A stretch of DNA of 64,000 nucleotides from Gammaproteobacteria bacterium. Its GTDB lineage: Bacteria > Pseudomonadota > Gammaproteobacteria > Chromatiales > Chromatiaceae. The stretch spans positions 1-64,000 of the forward strand of contig JASJCU010000003.1 in the NCBI GenBank assembly GCA_030065815.1. The letters run 5' to 3'. Position numbers and translations under genes: made by a program. Each line of letters begins with the position of its first letter. The stretch's first letter is position 1. Below the pieces are notes generated by a model that did no database searches, was not told the origin of the DNA, and saw only the letters and a program-made list of their open reading frames with translations. This document shows positions 52,666 through 64,000 of this stretch, piece after piece.

Positions 52666-52925
52666 TAGCCTGCATATTGCATGAGCATTTGGAGAGCCTG
52701 CGGCTTTCGCAGCCGTTGTGGCGCCGGCTTGGAGCGAAAGTCATAGCCATCGCTATGGCTTGAGCGAAAGCCAAGCAATAGCGAGCGAGAAATCGCAGGA
52801 ATCCAAACAGAACAGCGCCGGGTACAAACTGAAACGTCCGGTTTTTCGCAAAAGCGGAAGGTACCCGCCGTGGTATCAGACAGGCGCAGGGTTGGCGCTG
52901 TTCGGCTCATGCAACATGCAGGCTA
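52666..52925. mobile_element. MITE-like non-autonomous element, ~260 bp, imperfect ~20-bp TIRs bounded by TA
   Basis: Left tagcctgcatattgcatgagc (52666-52686), right gctcatgcaacatgcaggcta (52905-52925), inverted with one mismatch; internal hairpins; no ORF of its own. Confidence 0.72.
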
Positions 52926-52943
52926 GCCCAGTCGTCGGTAAGC

Positions 52944-53390
52944 CTAGGCGACCTCGCGGTTGTCGCCGGTGACCTTCTGCACGGCCGGGTACAGGTGCTC
53001 GGTCTCGGCCTGGATACGATCCAGCACCATGTCGAACATCTCCTGCGTGTCCTTCATGAACACGTCGTACTCCTTGATAACCAGCCGCTTGCTGCGCAGC
53101 TTGCACCAGCGCTTCAGGTACGCCGAGAAGATCCGGTTGATCTCCCGCGAGCCGCCCATGAACCGGTTGGCGACGTTGCGGATCTTCTGATCGCTCGCAC
53201 CGAGTAGCTTGGAGTACATCTCGTTGTCGGTGACGGCCATGTGATCCTTGACGGCCGCGACGTATTCGAAGAACAGGTTGCAGGTGATCTCCGAATCACA
53301 CAGGGAGCGATCACCGAGCAGATGCTGCAGGACATTCGTGAGTTCAGTAATCTTATGGTTCTGGCGATGCAGTTCTTGGTAGCTGACCAT
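52944..53390 (-). CDS. Hemerythrin-like (HHE-type) helical protein, tentative
   Basis: Helical 148-aa protein with HRQNHKITEL, FFEYVAAVKDHMAVTDNEMY and AETEHLYPAV metal-ligand-like spacing. Confidence 0.55.
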   Translation of the reverse strand: MVSYQELHRQNHKITELTNVLQHLLGDRSLCDSEITCNLFFEYVAAVKDHMAVTDNEMYSKLLGASDQKIRNVANRFMGGSREINRIFSAYLKRWCKLRSKRLVIKEYDVFMKDTQEMFDMVLDRIQAETEHLYPAVQKVTGDNREVA

Positions 53391-53629
53391 GTCGTCTCTC
53401 TCCTTATCCAGCCGCTCTGCGGTAGTTATAGTCGTAGCGACGGGAAAACAGACCCGTGAGCTTAACTATGGATACGGCGGTCTCGCCATGGCAATCACCA
53501 ATTGACAGGTTTTTAACCCAGCGCAAACGCTGGCGGCAACGCGTGCAGCGCAACAATTGGCCCCGCGGCGCGCATCGCACCCCCGTGTAAGCTGCGGTAT
53601 CCTTTCACGATTTCCTTGCTCCCCAGTGA

Positions 53630-56185
<2,556 letters not shown>

Positions 56186-56197
56186 CGGAGCCCGAGC

Positions 56198-56710
56198 ATG
56201 CCGCGATCCCAGCACCGAACCCTTCTGCCCGCTGCACTGCTGGTCGGCGCGACGCTGCTGCTCGCTGCGTGCGGCTTCCAACCACGCGGTCAAACGGCAG
56301 CGCTCGCCGGCATCCCGTCGCCGCTGCACATCCGCGGCATCAGCCCGTACTCGGACCTCGGCCGCGAACTGGGCAGCCAGCTGCAGCGCGCCGGCGTCGC
56401 GACATCGCCGGGCATCGCCGGCAGCGCCCTGGTGCTGCATATCCGCGACTACGAGACCGACGCCCGGGTGCTGACCGTCGACAGCCGCAACCGCGCGGTC
56501 GAGAGCGAACTCGAGCACAGCCTGCGCTTCGAACTGCGCTCACCCGACGACCGGGTGCTCGCCGCGGCGCAGACCGTGCGCGTGCTGCGCATCCAGCTGA
56601 CGCCGCGCGAGACGATCCTGGCCAACCGGCGCGGCGCGGCGCAGCTGCGCGAGGACATGGTCGAGGAGCTGGCGCAACGCGTCCTGCAGCGGGTCGCCGC
56701 GCAGCACTGA
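56198..56710 (+). CDS. lptE: LPS assembly lipoprotein LptE
   Basis: Lipobox LLLAACGFQPRG; leuS-lptE-holA synteny. Confidence 0.95.
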   Translation: MPRSQHRTLLPAALLVGATLLLAACGFQPRGQTAALAGIPSPLHIRGISPYSDLGRELGSQLQRAGVATSPGIAGSALVLHIRDYETDARVLTVDSRNRAVESELEHSLRFELRSPDDRVLAAAQTVRVLRIQLTPRETILANRRGAAQLREDMVEELAQRVLQRVAAQH

Positions 56711-56716
56711 CGGCGT

Positions 56717-57742
56717 ATGCGGATCTACCCGGACAGGCTGGACGAACACCTCGCCGGGCAGCTCGCCGCCGTATACCTGATCAGCGGCGACGAACCCTTG
56801 CAGCTCGGCGAGTGCGGCGACGCGATCCGCCACGCGGCGCGTGCCGCCGGCTACACGACGCGCGACGTGCTCGAGGCCGGCAGCGGCTTCGACTGGCAGC
56901 AGCTGACGGCCGCGGCCGCGGCATTCTCGCTGTTCGGCGACAAGAAGATCATCGACCTGCGGATCCCAGGCGGCAAGCCGGGCGCCGACGGCAGCCGCGC
57001 GCTCAGCGCCTATTGCGAGGATCCGCCGCCCGACACCCTGCTGCTGCTGACGCTGCCCAAGCTCGACCGCCAGCAGCCCAACAGCAAGTGGTTCAAGGCC
57101 ATCGACCGGCTCGGCGTGACCATCCAGGTGTGGCCGATCGAGGCCGGCCGGCTGCCACGCTGGATCGAGCAGCGCCTGCGCCAGGCCGGTATCCGGCCCA
57201 GCCGCGACGCCGTGCGCATGCTCGCCGAGCGCGTCGAGGGCAACCTGCTCGCCGCATGCCAGGAGATCGACAAGCTGGTGCTGCTGCACGGCAGCGGGCC
57301 GCTGGATGCCGAGCAGCTGGCCGCCGCGGTCGCCGACAGCGCGCGCTACGACGTGTTCGAACTGGTCGACAGCGCGCTGCGCGGCGACGCCGCGCGCGCC
57401 GTACATATCCTCGACGGCCTGCGCGGCGAGGGCAGCGCGCCGTCGGTCGTGCTCTGGGCGCTGCACCGCGAGATCCGCACGCTGGCAGCGATCTCGACGG
57501 ATGTCGCGCAGGGGATGTCCACCGACCACGCGATCAACCGCGCCAAGGTATTCCGCAAACGTACCGGGCTGGTGCGCCAGGGTGTCGACAGGCTGCGTAC
57601 CGCGCAGTGGCTGGGCCTGCTCGACGCCTGCCATGTCGCCGACGCGGCGATCAAGGGCGTCAACCGGCAGTCCGCGTGGACACTGCTCGAACGCATCACG
57701 CTGGCGCTGTGCGGTCAGCCGCGCATGACCGCGGCCGGATGA
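56717..57742 (+). CDS. holA: DNA polymerase III delta subunit HolA
   Basis: AAVYLISGDEPLQLGECGDAIR; GNLLAACQEIDKLVLL; synteny. Confidence 0.96.
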   Translation: MRIYPDRLDEHLAGQLAAVYLISGDEPLQLGECGDAIRHAARAAGYTTRDVLEAGSGFDWQQLTAAAAAFSLFGDKKIIDLRIPGGKPGADGSRALSAYCEDPPPDTLLLLTLPKLDRQQPNSKWFKAIDRLGVTIQVWPIEAGRLPRWIEQRLRQAGIRPSRDAVRMLAERVEGNLLAACQEIDKLVLLHGSGPLDAEQLAAAVADSARYDVFELVDSALRGDAARAVHILDGLRGEGSAPSVVLWALHREIRTLAAISTDVAQGMSTDHAINRAKVFRKRTGLVRQGVDRLRTAQWLGLLDACHVADAAIKGVNRQSAWTLLERITLALCGQPRMTAAG

Positions 57743-57969
57743 CCGGCGCCCTTCCCGTCGCGAAGGCCTGGCGCGTAGCGGCCGCGCGACTGGCGATCGC
57801 GCGACTGGCGATGGCGTTGGAAGCGGCGGCATCTGCGACTACGCTGAGTGTGGACGCACCGCGTCGTCGACCGGCGACGAGACCGGGACCGGCCGGCCAC
57901 GCGTCGACGCGCCGGCGGACCGGCTGCGCAATGCCGACACGCGATCAACCCGTGCGGGTGCTATGACCG

Positions 57970-60876
57970 TTGAGCGCTGACGACGACAAACCGGGCAACG
58001 CCGTCTCCGCCGATGACGGGGACGACGCGGCGCGCGACGAGCTGGCACGATTGCGCGCCGAGCTGGCCGACTACCGGCTGTTGGTCGACAACGCCAACGA
58101 CCTGCTGGTCAAGGTCGACCTGCGCGGCCGCTTCCTGTTCGTCAGCCCGAGTTACTGCCGCCTGTTCGGACGTACGCCGTCCGAGCTGCTCGGCAAGACC
58201 TTCTTTCCACTGGTCCACGAGGACGATCGCGCGACGACCGCGCAGGCGATGCAGCAGTTGTTCGTCGCGCCGTACACGACCTACATGGAACAGCGCGCGA
58301 TGACCGCGCAGGGCTGGCGCTGGCTGGCGTGGTCAGACAAGGGCCTGCTCGACGATGCCGGCGACGTCGTCGAGATCGTCGGCATCGGCCGCGACATCAC
58401 CGAACAGAAGCTCGCCGAGTTCGCGCTGCGCGACAGCGAGGTCCGCTACCGCGAGCTGTTCGAGAACATGAGCGACGGCGTCGCCGTCTACGAGGCCGTC
58501 GGCAATGGTGACAACTTCCGCTTCATCGAGATCAACCGCGCGGCCGAGAAGGTCCTGCGTATCGATCGCGGCGCCCTGCTCGGCCAGACCGTGACCGAGA
58601 CGTTCCCGGGCGTCGACGAGATCGGCCTGCTCGACGTCTTCCGCCGGGTCTGGCGCAACGACGAACCAGCCTACCATCCGTCCCGGCAGTACAGCGACCG
58701 GCGCCTGACGCTGTGGGTCGACAACTACGTGTTCAAGCTGCCCAACGGCGAGCTGGTCGCGATCTTCGAGGACCTGACGGCGCAGCGAATCGCCGAGCAG
58801 CGCCTGCGCGAGAGCGAGAAACGGCTGCGTGAATCGCAGGCCTACGCGCACGTCGGTTTCTGGGAGTTGTACGCGGACATGCGCGCCGCGGTCTGGTCCG
58901 ACGAGATCTACCGGATCGCCGGCCTAAAGCGCGACGTCGACGCCGGCCCGGCGACGCTCGAGACACTGGTCCACCCCGACGACCTGGCCACGGTGCTGGC
59001 GTCGCTGCGGCGCAGCCTCGCGGACGGTGTCGAGCACCATGTCGAGTACCGCATCCGCCGGCCCGACGGCAGTGAGCGCTGGGTCGAATGTCGTGCCCGA
59101 CCGGTCACCGACGAACGCGGCGTCACGCACAAGCTGAGCGGCTTCCTGCAGGACATCACCGACCGCAAGGCCGCCGAAGCGGCATTGCGGCAGAGCGAGG
59201 AACGCTTCGACCTGGCGATGCGCGGCGCCAGCGACGGCCTGTTCGATTGGAACCTCGGCAACGACACGATATTCCTGTCACCGCGCTGGAAGCAGATGCT
59301 GGGCTACGCCGATGCCGAGCTCGACGACTCGCTGGCGACCTGGCAGGACCTGGTCGCGCCGGAGCACCGCGACGATTTCGTCGCCCAGCTGGATGCCTAC
59401 AAGAGCGGCGAGCGCGACACCTTCGAGATCGAGTACCCGATGCAGCACAAGGACGGGCACGTCGTAGACGTGCTGGCCCGCGCCTACGTGGTCCGCGACG
59501 CCGACGGCGCGCCGTCGCGCGTGGTCGGCACGCACGTCGATATCAGCGCGCGCAAGCGGGTCGAGAAAGAGGTCCAGCACCTGGCCTTTCACGATAGCCT
59601 GACGGGGCTGCCGAACCGCCTGCTGTTCCGCGAGACGCTGGAGCGCATCCTGACCAGGCGCAAGCGTGATCGCCGCCAGTTCGCGCTGCTGATCCTCGAC
59701 CTGGATCACTTCAAGGAGGTCAACGACAGCCTCGGTCACCCGGTCGGCGATGAGCTGTTGAAGGCCGTCTCCGACCGCATCTCCGAGGTAATCCGCGCCA
59801 GCGACATGCTGGCCCGCCTCGGCGGCGACGAGTTCGCGCTGATCCAACTGGAGATCCAGGACGCCGCCGAGGCCTCGGTGCTGGCGGCAAAGATCATCGC
59901 GGCCGTCGATGCGCCGTTCGACATTCTCGGTTACACGATCCATACCAGTGTCAGTATCGGCATCATGGTGCCGCGCGACGGCACGCTCGACAGCACCCAC
60001 CTGATGAGCTACGCCGATGTCGCGATGTACAAAGCCAAAGAGGCCGGCCGCGGGACGTACGCGTTCTTCGAAGACGAAATGACCGAGCAGCTGCAGCATG
60101 AGATGCGCATCTTCGAACAGCTGCGCCGCGCCGGTGACAACCGTGAGTTGTTCCTGCTCTACCAACCACAATATGACCTGCACAGCGGCAGGCTGATTGG
60201 CGTCGAGGCGCTGTTGCGCTGGCGCAACCCGGACGGCGGCGTGATGCAACCGGCGGAGTTCCTGCCGATCGCCGAGCGTCGCGGACTGATCCGGCAGCTG
60301 TCGACGTTCGCGCTCGAAGAGAGCTGCCGGCAAGCGCGCCTGTGGCGGGACGGCGGCGTGCCAATCGAGCATGTCGCGGTCAACCTGTGTGCGGCCCAGG
60401 TCAGCGCCGACGATTTCTACGCATCGGTCCACGATACCGTGTCGCGGCACGGCATCGCGCCGGGGGTGATCGAGTTCGAGTTCACCGAGACGACGCTGAT
60501 GGAGTCGTCGCCCGAGGTGCGCGACGCGATCAACCGGCTGGCCGACGACGGCTTCCATTTCGCGATCGACGACTTCGGCACCGGCTTCTCGTCGTTTACC
60601 TACCTTCGCGATTTCCATGCTGACAAGCTCAAGATCGGCCCGGGCTTCGTCGACCGCTTTCCAGACGACCCCAAGGACACGGCGATCGTCAGCGCGATCA
60701 TCGCGCTGGGCCGCCAGCTCGGCCTGCGGACGGTCGCCGAGGGCATCGAGAATCAGCAGCAGGCCGACCGACTGCGCGACCTCGGCTGCAGCTATGCGCA
60801 GGGGTACCTCTACGCCGAGCCGATGCCGGCCGCGGAAATCGAACGCCTGCTGCAGGATCGCGACGGCGCGGGTTGA
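57970..60876 (+). CDS. Multi-PAS GGDEF-EAL c-di-GMP signalling protein (TTG start)
   Basis: About four PAS/PAC segments; [42 protein letters not shown]. Confidence 0.95.
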   Translation: MSADDDKPGNAVSADDGDDAARDELARLRAELADYRLLVDNANDLLVKVDLRGRFLFVSPSYCRLFGRTPSELLGKTFFPLVHEDDRATTAQAMQQLFVAPYTTYMEQRAMTAQGWRWLAWSDKGLLDDAGDVVEIVGIGRDITEQKLAEFALRDSEVRYRELFENMSDGVAVYEAVGNGDNFRFIEINRAAEKVLRIDRGALLGQTVTETFPGVDEIGLLDVFRRVWRNDEPAYHPSRQYSDRRLTLWVDNYVFKLPNGELVAIFEDLTAQRIAEQRLRESEKRLRESQAYAHVGFWELYADMRAAVWSDEIYRIAGLKRDVDAGPATLETLVHPDDLATVLASLRRSLADGVEHHVEYRIRRPDGSERWVECRARPVTDERGVTHKLSGFLQDITDRKAAEAALRQSEERFDLAMRGASDGLFDWNLGNDTIFLSPRWKQMLGYADAELDDSLATWQDLVAPEHRDDFVAQLDAYKSGERDTFEIEYPMQHKDGHVVDVLARAYVVRDADGAPSRVVGTHVDISARKRVEKEVQHLAFHDSLTGLPNRLLFRETLERILTRRKRDRRQFALLILDLDHFKEVNDSLGHPVGDELLKAVSDRISEVIRASDMLARLGGDEFALIQLEIQDAAEASVLAAKIIAAVDAPFDILGYTIHTSVSIGIMVPRDGTLDSTHLMSYADVAMYKAKEAGRGTYAFFEDEMTEQLQHEMRIFEQLRRAGDNRELFLLYQPQYDLHSGRLIGVEALLRWRNPDGGVMQPAEFLPIAERRGLIRQLSTFALEESCRQARLWRDGGVPIEHVAVNLCAAQVSADDFYASVHDTVSRHGIAPGVIEFEFTETTLMESSPEVRDAINRLADDGFHFAIDDFGTGFSSFTYLRDFHADKLKIGPGFVDRFPDDPKDTAIVSAIIALGRQLGLRTVAEGIENQQQADRLRDLGCSYAQGYLYAEPMPAAEIERLLQDRDGAG

Positions 60877-60995
60877 GCGCGACCGGCGGTATTGCCGCCG
60901 CCGGCCCGCGGCGCGTCGCTCCGTGCTGGCGCGTTGCGATACCGTCGACCGCACCATCGTACCGGCGCGCTGCGCGCCGGCGGCCGTGGCGCTCG

Positions 60996-61946
60996 TCAGT
61001 TGGCGGCCTCGAGCACCAGCGGCGGTGGGAAGTAGGCATCCGCCATCGCGTTGTGCAGCGCGGTGATGTCGATCTGCAGCTCGTCGATGAACTCGTGCAG
61101 CGACGCCTGGCCGAGGTCGGCGACCTCGGTCTGGCGGATCTTGCGGCGCAGCGTGCGGCAGCGGCGCACGACCGGGCTCTTGTTGTCGAGTTCGGCGACA
61201 CTCTCCTCGACGGTCTCGATGCAATGCAGGAACGAGCGCGGGTAGCGCGGGTCCTGGAACAGGAAGCGAAGCACGTCGGCACGGTTGACGCGGATCGCGA
61301 CGTGCCGCCGGTAGATCTGGTAACCGGACATCGAGCGCAGCACGCTGATCCACTGCAGCGTGTCCAGCGAACGCGATTCCAGCACGTCGTCGGGAAACAG
61401 GTCGGTCGAGCGCACGTCGATGATCCGCGTCGTCATGTCGGCGCGCTCCAGATTGCGCCCGATGCGCGAACAGTGATACGCCTCGTCGCGGAACATTACC
61501 GAGCCGAGCAGGCCGGCGATGCGCTGCGAGCCGCCGATGATCTCGTCGAGGTAATCGTAGCGCCCGCTCTTGGTCAGGCCGGTCTGCACGTTCTCCTTGG
61601 CGTACAGATAGAACTCGTTGATCGCCTCCCACGACGAGCGCGGCAGCACGTCGCGCACGGTGCGGCAGTTCTCACGCGCGGCGGCCAGCGAACTGAGGAT
61701 CGACCCCGGATTGTTGGCGTCGCCAATCAGGAAGCGCACGATGTTGCGTTCGCTGGGCTCGCGTTCGACCGCGTGGAACACCTCGTGCAGCCCGGTGATC
61801 TCGACCAGCGGCTCCCAGCCCGGCTTGATCCCGCTCGGCGTGTCGAGCACCAGCTGGGTGTTGACGCGCACCAGGCGCGCCGTGTTCTCGGCGCGCTCGA
61901 CGTAGCGTGCCAGCCAATAGATGTTCTCGGCTACCCGCGACAGCAT
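60996..61946 (-). CDS. Alpha-E domain protein (DUF403)
   Basis: MLSRVAENIYWLARYVERAENTARLVRVNTQL. Confidence 0.95.
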   Translation of the reverse strand: MLSRVAENIYWLARYVERAENTARLVRVNTQLVLDTPSGIKPGWEPLVEITGLHEVFHAVEREPSERNIVRFLIGDANNPGSILSSLAAARENCRTVRDVLPRSSWEAINEFYLYAKENVQTGLTKSGRYDYLDEIIGGSQRIAGLLGSVMFRDEAYHCSRIGRNLERADMTTRIIDVRSTDLFPDDVLESRSLDTLQWISVLRSMSGYQIYRRHVAIRVNRADVLRFLFQDPRYPRSFLHCIETVEESVAELDNKSPVVRRCRTLRRKIRQTEVADLGQASLHEFIDELQIDITALHNAMADAYFPPPLVLEAAN

Positions 61947-61956
61947 GAGCGCCTCC

Positions 61957-63405
61957 TCAATTCGTCTCGACGATCCAGGTGTCTTTCGACCCGCCGCCCT
62001 GCGACGAGTTCACGACCAGCGAACCCTTGCGCAACGCGACCCGGGTGAGTCCGCCGGTCGTGACGTAGGTCTTGCGCCCGCTGAGGATGAACGGGCGCAG
62101 GTCGACGTGACGCGGCTCGAGGGTGTGCCCGACCACGGTCGGCACGGTCGAGATACCGAGCGTCGGCTGGGCGATGTAATTGCGCGGGTGCTTCTTGATC
62201 AGGCCGGCGAAGGTCTTGCGCTCGGCCTTGGTAGCGCGCGGCCCGATCAACATGCCGTAGCCACCGGATTCGTTGGCCGGCTTGATCACCAGTTCGTCGA
62301 GGTGCTCGAGTACGTAGGCGCGCTCGTCCGGATACATGCAGCGGTAGGTCGGCACGTTTGGGATTCCCGGTTCCTCGTCGAGGTAGTAGCGAATGATGTC
62401 GGGCACGAAGGCGTATACGACCTTGTCGTCGGCGACGCCGGCGCCCGGCGCGTTGGCCAGGCCGACGTTGCCGGCCTTCCACGCACGCATCAGGCCCGGC
62501 ACGCCGAGGATCGAGTCGTCACGGAACGCCTCGGGGTCCATGAACTCGTCGTCGATGCGGCGGTAGATCACGTCGACGCGCTTCGGCCCGGACACCGTGC
62601 GCATGAACACGGCATCATCGTCGTCGACGAACAGGTCGCGCCCCTCGACCAGCTCGGCGCCCATCTCCATCGCCAGGTAGGCATGCTCGAAGTACGCCGA
62701 GTTGTAGATGCCCGGGGTCAGCACCGCGACCGACGGGCGGCGCACGTTGCGCGGCGACAGCCCGGCCAGCGTCTCGTACAGCTGGGTCGGGTAGTCGGCG
62801 ACCGGCAGCGGTGCGTAGGATTCGAACAGCTCCGGGAACACGCGTTTGGTTACCAGGCGGTTCTCGAGCATGTACGACACGCCGGATGGCACACGCAGGT
62901 TGTCCTCGAGCACGTACATCGTGCCATCGGCGTCGCGCACCAGGTCCGAGCCGCAGATGTGCGCCCAGACGCCGAGCGGCGGATCGATGCCGACGCACTG
63001 CGGGCGGAAGTTCTTCGATTCGGCCAGCACCTCGGCCGGGAACACGCCGTCCTTGATGATCTTCTGCTCGTGGTAGAGGTCGTCGATGAACAGGTTCAGC
63101 GCGTTGACGCGCTGCTTGAGGCCGGCCTCGATGCGGTCCCACTCCTGGCGGGCGATGATCCGCGGCACGATGTCGAACGGCCACGACCGGTCGATCATGC
63201 CTTCGTCCTCACTGTACACCGTGAACGTGACACCCATCTCCTTGATCGCCAGGTCGGCGGCGTCCTGGCGCGCGGCCAGTTCACCGCTGTCCATGCGACG
63301 GAACAGACCGATCAGCTCCTTGGCCAAGGGCCGCGCGCGGTTGCGGCTGACCATCATCTCGTCGAAAAAGGCCCCGGGGTCGTATTCCTTCAGTTCTATC
63401 GGCAT
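61957..63405 (-). CDS. Circularly permuted ATP-grasp type 2 protein (DUF404/DUF407)
   Basis: EYDPGAFFDEMM; GIDPPLGVWAHICGSDLVRDADGTMYVLEDNLRVPSGVSYMLENR; ANESGGYGMLIG. Confidence 0.95.
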   Translation of the reverse strand: MPIELKEYDPGAFFDEMMVSRNRARPLAKELIGLFRRMDSGELAARQDAADLAIKEMGVTFTVYSEDEGMIDRSWPFDIVPRIIARQEWDRIEAGLKQRVNALNLFIDDLYHEQKIIKDGVFPAEVLAESKNFRPQCVGIDPPLGVWAHICGSDLVRDADGTMYVLEDNLRVPSGVSYMLENRLVTKRVFPELFESYAPLPVADYPTQLYETLAGLSPRNVRRPSVAVLTPGIYNSAYFEHAYLAMEMGAELVEGRDLFVDDDDAVFMRTVSGPKRVDVIYRRIDDEFMDPEAFRDDSILGVPGLMRAWKAGNVGLANAPGAGVADDKVVYAFVPDIIRYYLDEEPGIPNVPTYRCMYPDERAYVLEHLDELVIKPANESGGYGMLIGPRATKAERKTFAGLIKKHPRNYIAQPTLGISTVPTVVGHTLEPRHVDLRPFILSGRKTYVTTGGLTRVALRKGSLVVNSSQGGGSKDTWIVETN

Positions 63406-63431
63406 GACGGACTCTTGGCTGGAAACCAGCG

Positions 63432-64000
63432 TCAGCGGGTTCTTCTTGGACTGGTGTAGCGCAGATCCAGCGTGTAGGGATGATCGCATTGCGGTACCTC
63501 GTCGATCACGTTTGTGTCACCGGTGGTGTGGCCGACAGGCCAGAATCGTGCCAAACGGCGGGATTCGGCCTCGTAGGCATTCACCGGGAAGGTATCCGGA
63601 TTGCGCCCCCCCGGGTGCTCGACATGGTAGGTACAGCCGCCGAGCGAGCGGTCGGACCAGGTATCGATGACGTCGAAGATCAGGGGCGCATGGGTCGGTA
63701 TCGTCGGGTGCAGCCCGGATGGCGGGTTCCATGCCTTGTAGCGCACCCCGGCGACGAACTCGCCGCGCTCGCCGGTGCAGCGCAACGGCAGCGGCCGGCC
63801 GTTGCAGGTCACGACATGACGGGTGTCGGTCATGCCGCGCACCTTGACCTGCAGACGCTCGACCGACGAGTCGACGAAGCGCGCGGTGCCCTGCGCCGTG
63901 ACCTCCTCGCCGAGCACGTGCCACGGCTCGATCGCGAAGCGCAGCTCCATCTCGATGTCGTCGACGTTGATCGTGCCGTAGCGCGGAAAGCGGAACTCGA
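63432..64000 (-). CDS. C-terminal part of DUF2126/transglutaminase-like protein, truncated by window edge
   Basis: ELRFAIEPWHVLGEEVTAQGTARFVDSSVERLQVK...GGCTYHVEHPGGRNPDTFPVNAYEAESRRLARFWPVGHT; frame open to the right edge. Confidence 0.88.
   Translation of the reverse strand, partial: EFRFPRYGTINVDDIEMELRFAIEPWHVLGEEVTAQGTARFVDSSVERLQVKVRGMTDTRHVVTCNGRPLPLRCTGERGEFVAGVRYKAWNPPSGLHPTIPTHAPLIFDVIDTWSDRSLGGCTYHVEHPGGRNPDTFPVNAYEAESRRLARFWPVGHTTGDTNVIDEVPQCDHPYTLDLRYTSPRRTR

Noticed and set aside
53518-53533. Hairpin ccagcg-caaa-cgctgg upstream of leuS as a terminator
   Set aside because: Short stem without a proper T run on either strand.
59278-61632. 784-aa minus-strand ORF overlapping the GGDEF-EAL gene and alpha-E gene
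   Set aside because: Mirror-frame artefact; both genuine genes are well supported.

Overview
This 64 kb GC-rich window looks like an ordinary gammaproteobacterial chromosome. It has dense, conserved housekeeping operons and one clearly rearranged stretch at about 5.0-12.1 kb. Recognisable blocks: tRNA-Phe, yggX, mutY; SCO1/SenC; two PEP-CTERM-type secreted proteins, each followed by a paralogous peptidoglycan-binding-domain protein; tRNA-Gly(CCC) with GT2 and GT39 glycosyltransferases; thiSG-trmB-fetAB; sspAB; petABC (cytochrome bc1); a DegS/AlgW protease; two HupE/UreJ proteins; hisC/hisD/hisG-murA-mlaBCDEF; kdsDC-lptCAB-rpoN-hpf-ptsN-hprK-rapZ-EIIA-HPr-EI-mgtE; leuS-lptE-holA; a PAS/GGDEF/EAL protein; and an alpha-E / circularly permuted ATP-grasp / DUF2126 cluster running off the right edge. 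The most unusual structures are: (i) a mosaic of truncated duplicates at 7.85-8.58 kb, made of a 3' fragment of tRNA-Gly fused to a glycosyltransferase fragment fused to a PEP-CTERM gene tail; (ii) a ~260 bp MITE-like element at 52666-52925 with ~20 bp terminal inverted repeats flanked by TA; (iii) two purine/pyrimidine-asymmetric intergenic repeats flanking hisD. I found no CRISPR array, prophage, integrase, transposase gene or recognisable defence system. All homology statements come from reading the sequence; no database search was run.
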